A stretch of 52,689 nucleotides of DNA from Poteriospumella lacustris. Taxonomy: Eukaryota; Sar; Chrysophyceae; Chromulinales; Dinobryaceae. The notes below the pieces were generated by a model. It was not told the DNA's origin. It made no database searches and worked only from the letters and a program-made list of their open reading frames with translations. A program made the translations under genes and the position numbers. The stretch spans positions 182,648-235,336 of the forward strand of contig SMOI01000010.1 in NCBI GenBank assembly GCA_008000375.1, written 5' to 3'. Below, one piece after another: positions 1-10,081 of this stretch. How positions within the stretch are numbered: position 1 is the stretch's first letter; each line of letters begins with the position of its first letter.

Positions 1-197
1 GACAGGTGCATTACCTCGTGGCGGGCGCCAACGAGGTGCGCAAACTGGTTCGCATCAAGATCGCCGACGACAACGACTTGGAGCAAGCCCGCCAGGCGCT
101 GAAGACCACCGACGGCTTCTTCAAGAAGCTCTACGCGCGCGCCAAGCAACTGGATGTGCCGCCATTCGACTTGCTGAAACGCAGCGGGACGCTGTAG
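1..197 (+). pseudogene. Second copy of the last exon of the 1009-5358 gene, cut by the window edge
   Basis: The plus strand encodes the last 63 or so residues of the same protein that the minus-strand gene encodes at 1200-1009, ending in TAG at 195-197. The reading frame is intact and identical at the protein level, with the shared end LLKRSGTL. The copy starts left of the window, so it may be a complete second gene or only a duplicated 3' fragment. It lies in the left arm of the large inverted repeat. It is typed as a pseudogene only because its completeness cannot be seen; no break is visible in the part present. Confidence 0.6.
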
Positions 198-1205
198 CGG
201 GCGCCGTCGGGCAGCAGTCGGCGGCACCGCGTGTCCGCGGCACCCCCGTCCCCGTCCGTCCGCCACGCGTGCACCCCCTCCCCCTTGCATGTATGTAGTG
301 CATTTGTTTGTCGTTTCATTCGTCCTCCCTTCGCCGCAGCAGTTGCACGGCGCTTCGCTGTTCGCATAACGATTTGTTTGTTTAATTTTCCCTCGCACAA
401 CCCGCGGCAGCACACGGCCAGAACGTGTACTGGTCTCCTTTCTCACAGAGCGACAGGCGACGGGGCGGCGAGACGCGGCACGACAGCGGCCACTGCAGTG
501 CGGCGCGGGTGGGTGGTACAACGCGACGGTTCACGTGCGCACATGGGGCTGACGGAGGGAGGCCACACCATCAGCTGGCGAGGTGCACAATCTCCAATCG
601 CAGTTCGGTTCGTGGGATTGTTGGATTGGAGATTGCACGCCACCACTGTTGACTCCCGCCGCCGCCCCACGTGCGCAGCAGACATTCGCCGCGCTGTACC
701 TCCACCCGCGCCGCACTGCAGTGACCGCTGTCGTGCCGCGTCTCGCCGCCCCGTCGCCTGTCGCTCTGTGAGAAAGGAGACCAGTACACGTTCTGGCCGT
801 GTGCTGCCGCGGGTTGTGCGAGGGAAAATTAAACAAACAAATCGTTATGCGAACAGCGAAGCGCCGTGCAACTGCTGCGGCGAAGGGAGGACGAATGAAA
901 CGACAAACAAATGCACTACATACATGCAAGGGGGAGGGGGTGCACGCGTGGCGGACGGACGGGGACGGGGGTGCCGCGGTGCCGCCGACTGCTGCCCGTC
1001 GGCACCCGCTACAGCGTCCCGCTGCGTTTCAGCAAGTCGAATGGCGGCACGTCCAGTTGCTTGGCGCGCGCGTAGAGCTTCTTGAAGAAGCCGTCGGTGG
1101 TCTTCAGCGCCTGGCGGGCTTGCTCCAGGTCGTTGTCGTCGGCGATCTTGATGCGAACCAGTTTGCGCACCTCGTTGGCGCCCGCCACGAGGTAATGCAC
1201 CTGTC
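1..1205. repeat. Imperfect palindrome (inverted repeat, arms at least 510 bp)
   Basis: Bases 1-about 511 are the reverse complement of about 695-1205. Outer positions pair as x and 1206-x; after an 8-bp insertion in the left arm (gtgtccgc near 227-234) they pair as x and 1214-x. A few single-base differences are visible, for example near 491/723 and 211/995. The centre (about 512-694) has diverged but still holds a mirrored pair of segments containing atctccaatc (590-599) and its complement (624-634). The left end is open, so the true arm length is unknown. The arms carry the last exon and 3' flank of the flanking gene in convergent copies. Confidence 0.9.
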
Positions 1206-4200
1206 GCTCGGTCAGCTTGCCACGGAACTCGTCGGGCATGTTCTCCACGACCGAGTGCGGCGTCGAGCACTGCGTGTCGATGCGGGTGTTGTTGTCGTAC
1301 GGCAGCAGCCACCGCGACAGCGCACCACGCAGCACGTTGAGCGACTTCGCGAAAGTATTCATCTGCAAGAACGAGCGACAGGCCCGTTAGACTCGCTGGT
1401 GCGTTGCAACGAAATGAGCGAAGGAGGGTTGCACGTACCTGATCGGTGAAGATGATGCCGGCCTCGGCCGCGGCGACGGTGTACATCATGTCCTCTTCGG
1501 TCTTGATCGGCTTGCGCAGGATGAACGACACTTCCGCCCAGCTACATCGACAGCATTCGACAGACGCGTTACACACACCCGACGCCTCAGAGATACAGCA
1601 GGTCACTTACGCATTGTCGAGCTCCGTGCTCCAGTCCTTGTCCACGGCGCTGTCCTCTGCGGCGGCTGCAGCTGCGGCGGCGGGCACGGGATTGTTGCCG
1701 TTGCTGTTGCGCGAGACGCTGTTGTCGCGATGGACTCGCGGCCCTTTGCCCGCCTTCTTCTTCAGACCCTGCACGTTGCTGACGACGGCTGCCGACGCAG
1801 CGCCGTCGTTGCCATTGCCGTTGCTGGAGGATGCCGCTGGGGCTTTGACCTGCTGCGTTTGCGACGGCGAAATGTCCTCGACGCTCATCTTGTGGCGGTG
1901 GTGGTGGTTCCCGTGGGACCCCGCGTGATGCGCCGGTGGTGCGTCGTCCGCCAGACTCGTCGTCGTGTTCTGCAGCACCTGCGGGACGTTGTCGCCCCCC
2001 GTCGCCATCGCCACCGACATCACACTCGCGACGCTTGAGCCCGTGTTGCTGTGCGTCGTGTTGCCCGTGTGGTTGTTCCCCTGGGCTTGTTGCGCGTGGC
2101 GGAAGACCTCTTGCAGCCGTTGGTTCGGGGACAACTCGGACGCATCGGGGTCCATGTCGACGGCGGCGAACAGCGCGTCGAAGTCGTGGTCGGACAGCAT
2201 CCCCGACCCTTGTTGGCGGGCGTTGGGCGCGTTGCTGGGCCGCGGTACGACCGCGGGGACGACCGCGGACACACTGTCCTTCTCGTCGTCGGTCGTTTGC
2301 GAGCCAAAGTTGTTGTTGTGGCTGTGTTGGCCACCGCTGCGATGCGCTTTGGGCTGTGCACGCGGGTGGTTCTTGTCCGAAGAGCTCTGCTCCACGGGCG
2401 GCAGACGCTTCGAATCGTCGCGGAGGAAGTTGTGGTTTGACCCGCCGTCCGTCTGATTGCTGCTTCCGCCCGACGGCTGCTGTGATTTCTTGTTCAAGGC
2501 GGGCGCCGGGTTCTGCTGGAGATCCGAGATCTGCTTCTCGAGCAGCGCCTTGATCTGTGACTCGTCCGCCGGCGAGAAGTTGTTGCTGCTGAGGTCCGGC
2601 AGCCCGTCGGCCGAGTGCCGCCTGTTGACATTCAAACGCATCGTGAGTCCACCGGTGGTGGACAGAGGAGGTGGGGCAGAACGTACCGTTTGTTGAGCCT
2701 CTTCAGCGCCGTGTTCTTCGACGGCGCTTTGTTGTTGTTCGTGGCGACGGACGACGTTTCGTCCTCTGAGGCATTGTTTTCCTTCGCATCGCGATGCCGC
2801 CGGAAATGATGCTTGTTGTTGAGACTGATGTTGCTTCCGGCGCCGTTGCCTCCGGTGCCGTCGCCGTTGTGGGCCGTGGGGTGTGACGGGGAGAGTTTGT
2901 GGTCGTTTTCAGTCGTTTGAATGGTATTGCGGGCCCGTCGCGCATCGGCATGCTTCTTGGTTGGGGAGTAGCTGTGGGTGTTGCCAGGACTGCTCTGATG
3001 GCTGTTGCCTGGCGCCATGAGGTTGTCCAAGGCGATGGCGGACGAAGTGTTGCTGGCCGAGCCAGACGCCAGAAGATTCGCGGCGGCTTGGGCCATTTTC
3101 GGTCCGGAGACGCCCGCATTGCCACTACCGCTGCCACTACCACCGTGCGGCTTTTTCCCGCCGCTGTTGTTGGCTCCACTGCTGGGGATATTCGACGTAC
3201 TGATGCTCTTGCCGCCCGCACCTCTCGCACTGAGAGGTGCGATCTGACTGCTCACGTTCGTGTCCGAATCGGAGGCGTAATTCGACGCCACGCCATTGTT
3301 ACTGTTGTTGTTGCCGTTCATCCGTCGGACGCTGTTGTCGCGCTCACCGCCGCCGCCGCTGGCTGCTGCGAATTTGTTCAGCGGCCCATTCGACGGCGTG
3401 AAGTACAGCGGCTTGTTGGAGTTGTTGCCGTTGCTGGCACTGTCGTCACTGTCGTCGCCGGTATTGTTGCCATTACTGCCGCTGCGGTACCGTGCACGAC
3501 GGCCACCGCCAAAGATACTGCGATTCTTGCCGGCGCTGCTGTCGTTGGGAGCGCCTTTCTCTTGGGCGGGTGTGCTGTTGGAGTTGTTGAACTTGCCATC
3601 TGCGTAGGCGAATGAAGCGTTGCCCGCCGCACCCGCTGCAGTTGGCGTGGCGGAGTTACTGTTTCCGCCGAGGTTGCTGGGCGATGGATTGGCTTTGTCT
3701 TCACTGCGCGATCGCCGCGAGACTTTGTTGTTCCCGCCGCTGTTCGAACTGTTGCCCGCCACCAAGCTACCGCTGGACGGAGCTATTGGTGTGGAGAAAT
3801 TGTTTGAAGGATTTGACATTTTCCCTGCCGCATTGGGTCCAACGGGTGTGTTGTTAACACTGCTCGAAGATGGCGGGTTCTTGTTGTGTCGATGGTGACC
3901 GTGATGCACGTGGTGCCCGCGATGATGTCCGGCGGGGTTTGAACCCCCTTGGACCGGGTTCGAAGACGGCACATTCTCCTCATCACTGGATGACGACGAA
4001 GCCATGCTTTTCTTATCTTTATTGTGGCGCCCGTTGCCGTAATATGCAGCGCGTTGCTGTTGCTGAATGATCTTCGCGTCCGGTGTGCCCATCAAACTAT
4101 TCGACCAGTCGTTTGTCTCTTCATCGATAGGATAGATGTATGATAACTTTGAGGGCTGGTGTGCAGCGTGATGTCCACCTCGCTGCGTAGAATGGGATCC

Positions 4201-5358
4201 TGACTGAGAGTTTGTCGATGACTGGATGGGCGTGTTGTTGGCTGAGTTGTAGATGGTCGAAGCGGAGGACTGCATGGAGTTGTGCAGCCGAACAGGGGTG
4301 GAATGGACATTGGTTGAGGACGAAGAATGCTGGATACCCGCGGCTCGATCAAGTTCGTCCATGATTTCCAATTGCCGCTGCAGTTCCTCCACTTCGCGCT
4401 CCAGTTTCGCATTTTCTGTATACGACATGACCTTCTGGCGCTGCAGGCCCATCAGGCGTTCGTTGCGTTCGTCCAAGCGTTTGTTTCGCTCTTTGGTTTG
4501 GACAGACTCTAACGACCGCCTGCTACTGCGTAAATCTGGACTGAATGGAGAGAAGGATCCATTTCGTGGGCTCTCAGCGATTCCCAAGTCCAGTTGCGAT
4601 GTGATCGATCCCACCTCATCAATTTCCCAAAATTTAGCCAGGGCATCCGCAATACCCATTTCTTTCGACTCTTCGGTCCTGTTATTGGCTAGAACTGGTC
4701 GGGGGCCCTTTCGATTCGGTGTAGTGTAGCCGATCCCGGCCATATCGGTGGCGACATCCATCGGGAAAATCTTCACCGCCGCATTACGCCCATGGTCGAC
4801 ACTGTTATCGTTTTGCAGCTCTAAATCCTCCACAATTTCTCCCGACGATTCTAGTTTCTCATCATCGTCGTCTCGACTCTTCGATTTGCCCAAGAGCAAT
4901 GAATGTGATGAGTCAATCTCACCATCGGAGTCACCTTCTCCGCCGGGCTCTTCGCCGTCGCCATAGGAGAGGACAGAGGTTGTTTCATCGATATTGTCTT
5001 GGGCGTTGTCATTCAAATTAGGATCTTCCTCGACAAATTCCTCTACTGTCATGGCGGCATCATTTTCATTCTTTCGCTTTCGATCTTCTTCCTTTTGACG
5101 CCACGTATCCTCCACAAACTTCCGGAGTGTCTCCAAATCTGCATCGTTTAGTTGAGCCAGCGAGCTGTCGATGTCTTTGCCTTTTCTTTTTGCTTCCACT
5201 GCAGCCATTTGTACCCGAGTTTTAAATGGTTGCAAGTGTCCATAATCATGTGTGAAATCATGCGGGTGAGCAGCTTCGTATGCTCGAACCGCTTCGTATA
5301 CATTTTCCGCATGCCGCGTTTTGTCAGATGTATACTGCTTCCCCGCCCCGGCTCCCAT
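1009..5358 (-). CDS. Low-complexity protein of unknown function, 4 exons, about 1,379 aa
   Basis: Exons are 5358-2687, 2621-1611, 1541-1439 and 1362-1009. All junctions are GT-AG and keep frame (introns 65, 69 and 76 nt). I do not recognise the family. The protein starts MGAGAGK, a good N-myristoylation context (Gly at position 2). Next come a short helical region (about 15-120), an acidic stretch, a coiled coil rich in E/R/L/Q (about 280-340), and a long Asn/Ser/Gly/His-rich disordered middle with poly-N and His patches. The C-terminal 150 residues (from about ELDNAWAEVSFILRKPIK) are well ordered, rich in hydrophobic and charged residues and probably the conserved domain; introns cluster there. 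This last domain is what the left-edge palindrome duplicates. Plausibly a membrane-tethered scaffold, but this is inference only. Confidence 0.8.
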
Positions 5359-5464
5359 TCTGACAAGAAGGACCTGTGCCGAGAAAGAACTGGAGTAAAT
5401 TCTGTTCTATTCGACTTCAACGAATACGTCCAATTCAAAGTATTTTTTGATCGCGACCTTCTTC

Positions 5465-5660
5465 GATCTCGGCGCGTGTCGCGCTCCGGTGTCGCGGCGG
5501 TTTCATTTGGCGCGAGTGAGAGCACGCCAAAAGCGAAACGTCTAAGATGTCCAGCAGAGAGAATCTCGGCGCGTGTCGCGCTCCGGTGTCGCGGCGGTTT
5601 CATTTGGCGCGAGTGAGAGCACGCCAAAAGCGAAACGTCTAAGATGTCCAGCAGAGAGAG
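5465..5660. repeat. Tandem duplication of a 98-bp unit upstream of the minus-strand gene
   Basis: Two copies (5465-5562 and 5563-5660) are identical as far as I can compare. The period of 98 is not a multiple of three, so it is not a coding repeat. The unit lies about 105-300 bp upstream of the ATG at 5358. Each copy contains TTTGGCGC (5506-5513 and 5604-5611), which fits the E2F/DP site consensus TTTSSCGC, and a mirrored cgccaaaag about 20 bp away. A promoter-proximal role is inference. Confidence 0.85.
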
Positions 5661-5731
5661 CATTCATTCGATGCAGCGTATTTATTCATTAGATTAGAAG
5701 TGCTCGAGATGGTGAATCGCACAAGCCTTTC

Positions 5732-5784
5732 GTTTCACATACATACCTGACATATGTCAGGTGCAGTATGTATGTATGTGAAAC
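5732..5784. repeat. 53-bp nested hairpin
   Basis: The 15-base arm gtttcacatacatac (5732-5746) is exactly complementary to 5770-5784. Just inside the left arm lies a second perfect palindrome, ctgacatatgtcag (5747-5760). It sits in non-coding DNA. It resembles a tiny foldback element or a cruciform-forming site; no target-site duplication was identified. Confidence 0.8.
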
Positions 5785-6176
5785 ATTCCGTCGTCAGTAG
5801 TTTATCGATCAGTGTAAAAGGTATCTGGGTATCAATCAACCCAGTCTTTACCTGTGAGGGCCTGAGTCCAATGTCGCTCGCTAGCAGACGGAGGCATCAC
5901 GGTCATTGGTCAAGTCTCGACAGAGGACTTCAGATACTCGACGAAATATCCTTTTTCGCCGTGCCGAGACTCCAGTTTCCAATCTTGTTCTGTTTGAGGA
6001 CTATCTCTCTTACGACCAGGGTCAGGGTGCATGAGATGATGCTTGCTTTTGTTTGCGTTGGTAGCGGAACGTAGTGGACCCGGCGCGGACGGTCAGGGTT
6101 GGAGTAAGGTCAGGGATAGGGTTCGAATGGGCCGTGTCACGCCAACCCACGCCAACAGTCAGAGGTATACGCACCA

Positions 6177-6480
6177 TCAGGACCCCGGCAGCGCGTCGCC
6201 GCCGTCGCGCTGCCGCATGCGCTCGAGGGTGTCGCGCCACTCGCGCGGGTATTCCTTCGTACACTATACCAGTTATTGGGCTTGAGGCGGCGCATACGCT
6301 CTGGGCCTGCCACGGGGTACTCTACGTGGTCGTTGTCGTCGTCCTCCTCCTCCTCGATGTTCCCAGAATGCCGTTTGCGCTCAGTGTTCGGCGGTGCTGA
6401 CGGAGGATCACCAAGCTCCATGAACTCAGCCGCTTTCGACTCGTCAACGTCGGCCGGTCGCGCATGAAAGCTTGGTCAAA
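6177..6480 (-). pseudogene. Broken gene fragment of unknown family
   Basis: Minus strand from about 6480 reads an open, protein-like frame with an acidic run (EEEEDDDND) and then PERMRRLKPNNWYS. The protein-like reading continues in another frame (KEYPREWRDTLERMRQRD) to a TGA at 6179-6177. No GT-AG pair joining the two frames was evident, so a frameshift is likely. A stop lies just upstream. I do not recognise the protein; it could also be a poorly modelled exon pair. Confidence 0.3.
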
Positions 6481-7853
6481 AACTGTCCTGCAGTTTCCAT
6501 ATTGTGATTGCGGTTGTCGTTGGTGGCAGGGGTCTTGGCAAGGTTTCATGTTGTGCTCTTGTTGGTTGATAAAGGCATTGAATTAAACACGCAAAAACTT
6601 GTAATTGACCATTCTTTCCAGTGCATAGACGTCAAGACTCTTCAACAACAACTCATCGTTTATCAATAACAGCTGGAATGCATACAAAACCAGTCGCAGC
6701 GAAATCTTGCGCAAAGTACAGGTGCAGTACATCACCTGCGAGGCGGTCGGCCCTACCGCCTCGTCAGACCTCGTCCTTCACGTCTCGCCGGTGCATAGGC
6801 TGGCACAACATACTCCAGATCGTCCAAGAAGGCGGCGCCTTGGCTCACAACGATGAAAGAAAACTCAGTCAGCAGGCACTAGGACGCCGACGACCCCAAG
6901 GCTATACTAGCGGTAGGTGCCGTTCTGCGCCTCCAGTGTTACGGCCATCGGCCCCATCGCTTTGCTCACGTCGCTGGAGCCGGACGCCGACCCGCGGGGC
7001 GGAGACAGCTGCGTGTTGAGCACGTGTGGCGTTAAGGTCGATAGGGAGGCGGCCGTTGTGTACCAGACGACCTCAATCGTTGCTTGACAGAAAGGCGCCG
7101 CAAAATTTTCATCGGTCCTTTGCCAAGAGGAACTTCTCCGCCGTATTGTCAACCAGTGAGATATAATCACTGGGTGGAAAAAGTAATGGCGCAAGATAGT
7201 ATGCCTATACAATGCACCAATCGCGAAGCCCTTCGAGCCTTTGGGTGGCCGAGTGGCGCAGCGTTGAGATTAGCCGTCAGATTCATTCGCAATCCGTGAT
7301 CCACCGAATCATTGTCGATTCGCTTATTGTTGGTCAACAATTCCCTTCTCCGCCAGCAAACAAAAATGCCCTTACGCCTTCATGAACCATTCTGGCCCTC
7401 GGTTTGTTCGTTTGTTCTGATCGCAGCCTCCACGGTGATGATGACATTGTCTGCTCTGCCACAGTCTGCCAGTCTGCCAGTTGGCCAATTGCGCCATTTT
7501 GCGTCCGTCGGACACTCTCCACTATGTTCTTTCATGTTTTGACTTGGGTGGGTCTCTTTTTTTCTGAAACCCTGATCTACGAATATCAAGATCTCTTTGC
7601 CGATGCTTGGGGCTTACATTTACAAAAGCATCTTGTATATTGTAGACCGTTTAATAGATGAGAACGACACGCTCGGCTGTAGACAACCAAAGCTTCGACG
7701 GTTAACTTTTAGTATTTGATGTTATTTTTACCGCAAAACAGGCAAATTCGTCAAACATGGCGTCACTTCCCAGGGTTGCCCAAAGAGAAAAAAATGAAAA
7801 CGGGCGGCCTCCTCGCGGCCTTCCGGCCAACCGCCTGCTGATGGGCACGAGCT

Positions 7854-7879
7854 GTTTCAATGATCACCGATCATGAAAC
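7854..7879. repeat. Short inverted repeat upstream of the MYB gene
   Basis: GTTTC-A-ATGATC (7854-7865) faces GATCAT-GAAAC (7869-7879) across a 3-base spacer, giving 11 paired bases with one bulged A. It lies about 145 bp before the MYB start codon and could be a dimeric factor's binding site; there is no direct evidence for that. Confidence 0.5.
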
Positions 7880-8021
7880 GAAAACAAAAGGCGTTGCGAT
7901 TTTCGGTCATTTTCGAACCGGAAGCGTCAAGCGAAAAGCTGGAAGCACCAATTTTGAACCGTCTCTTCACTCAGAACATAGTTTGAATTAGGTTGCATTC
8001 AGAAGGTTTTGAAACAGAAAC

Positions 8022-9417
8022 ATGTTGAGCAATCTCGAACAGCATTTCACAGTAGAGAGTCTACACCATGAGATTCCGCCTGCAGAAGACGATGATGTCA
8101 GTTCAAGCAGCAGTGACGATAGCGGCCTCGAAGACGGAATACTGACCCAAGCTTCCGCAGAAGTTCCATGGACAGAAGAAGAGGTGAGTGATGATGCATC
8201 AGCTATGCATGGATTTGATTCTGATTCGGCTAACTGGTTGATTACCATGTGCAAAGGACGAAACTCTTCAAGATCTGGCCGAGTCGATGGAGCCTAAAAA
8301 CTGGACTGCCATTGCCGAGTCCTTGCCAGGTCGTACCAATCGCGACTGTAAGCGTCGCTGGGGCCAGTTACAACGTTCAGGAGATGGAAGAGCTCGTACA
8401 CCATGGACAAAAGAGGTAAATGAGCCTTGTCGATGATACTCTTGTGGCCTGCCGCGTTTACTGACGCACGCCACTGTGTTTATGCAGGAGGACGAACAAC
8501 TGAAGGAGCTTGTCGCAGTGCATGGCAGCAAAGCATGGAAGTTGATTTCGTCCATGATGCCTGGTCGCAAGAGCAAGCAATGCCGCGAGCGTTGGACCAA
8601 CGTCGTGGACCCCAAGTTGAATTATGCTCCCTGGACCGAAGAGGAGGAGCAGATTTTGATTTTGGCGCAGCAAGAGCTTGGCAACAAGTGGTCACAGGTC
8701 GAGAAGCGCCTTCCAGGTCGCTCGGCCAACTCCATCAAGAACTACTGGTACAGCGCACTGCGACGTGGCGAGAGAAAGAGAGCGAAGATGGAGCGCAAGG
8801 CCCTGCAACCAGAGGGCAAGAAGAGAAGACCCAGAAAGCCCAAGACCACCGAGGGCGAAGAGCTTCCTGTCTTGGCTGAGGTCGTAGCAGATGGCGCGGT
8901 TGCCGAGGGAGACGAGAAGCCCAAGAAGAAGGGCACCAAGAGAAAGAAGAAGGACGACGCTGCCGAGGAGGTCGCCACGGACGGTGTGAAGGACGCTGCA
9001 TTGGCTGTGGACGATGCGGTTCCCGCGTCTGCTACGTCAGATGAAGCCGAGAAGCCCGCCAAGAAAGCGAAGAAGACGAAGGAGCCGAAGAGTAAAGCCC
9101 CCAAGGAGCCCAAGGAGTCCGCTGCGGATGGAGAGTCCGCCTCGGCCGCCGTCCCCGCTGAGAATGGCAGTGAGACTGCTCCTGAAGAGCCCAAGAAAAG
9201 CAGCAAAGGCAAGAAGGCCGCCAAGACGGAAGGTGAGTCGCCTGTGGATATCGCGACGCTATCCAGTGCCGCCTCTGGTGACGACGAGTCCAATGGCAAC
9301 GGCAAATCCGGAAAGAGAAAGGCGACCAAGCCGACCGAGGAAGAGAAACTGCTGAAGCCAGCCGGCAAGAAGAGGCGGAAGAATATCGCAATTGTGGACG
9401 AAAACCTTTCCTCATAA
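8022..9417 (+). CDS. R1R2R3-type MYB transcription factor, 3 exons, 416 aa
   Basis: Exons are 8022-8183, 8257-8415 and 8488-9417, with GT-AG introns of 73 and 72 nt, both phase 0. Three MYB repeats lie in a row: R1 about 49-100 (PWTEEE split by intron 1, then NWTAIAESLPGRTNRDCKRRW), R2 about 103-153 (PWTKEEDEQL, GRKSKQCRERW) and R3 about 155-205 (PWTEEEEQIL, GRSANSIKNYW). The regularly spaced tryptophans of the DNA-contacting helix-turn-helix are present in each. The N-terminus is acidic and Ser-rich. The C-terminal half is a Lys/Glu/Ala/Pro-rich tail (many KKAKK-type clusters), probably disordered and nuclear-targeting. By family knowledge, three-repeat MYBs act in cell-cycle or developmental transcription and bind AACNG-type sites. 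The role here is inferred. Confidence 0.93.
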
Positions 9418-10081
9418 TTGCTGGGCGGAGAGTCACGCGCTCCCTTTCTGGTTATGTCCTCTCTGTCATTTGTTTGTCGCGCTCTTATTCACGATAAGAC
9501 CCGCGTGTCGTACCCTTTCGGAAGTCAGTGGATGTTGACGACATCTCTTTTTTAAATAGCGCACATATTGATAACGAACTAATTATACTTGCAACCCACG
9601 GTGCTGCTGCTGCTGTTGTCGTTGTTGTCGTCACCGTAGCTGTGTTGGAGGCTGCCGTCCCGGAGGGGCGAGCGGGGTGTGGCCACCACCGCTCGTGTAC
9701 GTGTCTACGCACAGGGCACCGCCGACCAACACCGACAACAATAGTGGACCAACCGCGGGTGCAAGTACGTTGCTCGTTATCCCGCGTGTTAACGCTGACC
9801 ACTGACCGCTGACCGCTGACCGCTGACCGTCGAGGACGTGACGCGCACGACGACCGAACCGACAGAGAGGCGGAGCCCGCCCGGCCATTGTGCCTTCGTC
9901 CGCAACTGCGATATTCTTCCGTCTCTTCAGGCCAGCTGCGCCCACGCCGTCTCGCTCCCTCCGTCTCGGTCCTATGTGCGCTGCAGTCTACACACGTCAC
10001 AGGTGGGGCGGGGGTGAGGGGGTGTACAGGAACATAAAACACTTCACACGGTGGTTACAGGGGACAGGCGCGGCCGGCGCC
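9418..10081. other. Convergent intergenic region (MYB 3' end versus myosin 3' end)
   Basis: No complete gene is seen. It should hold both 3' UTRs. It contains a short tandem run of ctgaccg units (about 9796-9830) and the inverted MYB-end copy at 9890-9950. Confidence 0.6.
9890..9950 (-). pseudogene. Inverted copy of the 3' coding end of the MYB gene
   Basis: Read on the minus strand, about 9942-9909 matches 9370-9405 of the MYB gene at 31 of 34 bases by my count. It encodes KRRKNIAVADE against KRRKNIAIVDE in MYB. The differences are mostly at synonymous or conservative positions. The similarity continues weakly past the MYB stop codon. It lies downstream of the myosin stop on the same strand, without an evident start. 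It may be a remnant of a second MYB-like gene or a small tail-to-tail duplication. Confidence 0.55.

Larger units (their letters stand above)
5359..8021. other. Intergenic region with decayed coding-like stretches
   Basis: No intact gene is supported between the divergent genes at 5358 (minus) and 8022 (plus). It holds the 98-bp tandem repeat, the 53-bp hairpin, a broken minus-strand fragment (6177-6480), a protein-like plus-strand stretch at about 6928-7084 (ends in TGA, no start), and two small inverted repeats. One is CCAGTGA/TCACTGG at 7153-7173; the other is at 7854-7879. The last 280 bp should contain the MYB promoter. Confidence 0.6.

Noticed and set aside
1-1205. Pure assembly hairpin as the explanation for the palindrome
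   Set aside because: The arms differ by an 8-bp indel and several substitutions, and the centre is diverged, so it is not a mechanical mirror of one read. A chimera between alleles remains possible and is listed as a refutation test.
7246-7295. tRNA or tRNA-derived element (box A-like tggccgagtgg and a box B-like attcgcaatcc)
   Set aside because: The acceptor stem does not pair in the right register, the T-arm has an extra base, and the whole is too short for a tRNA.
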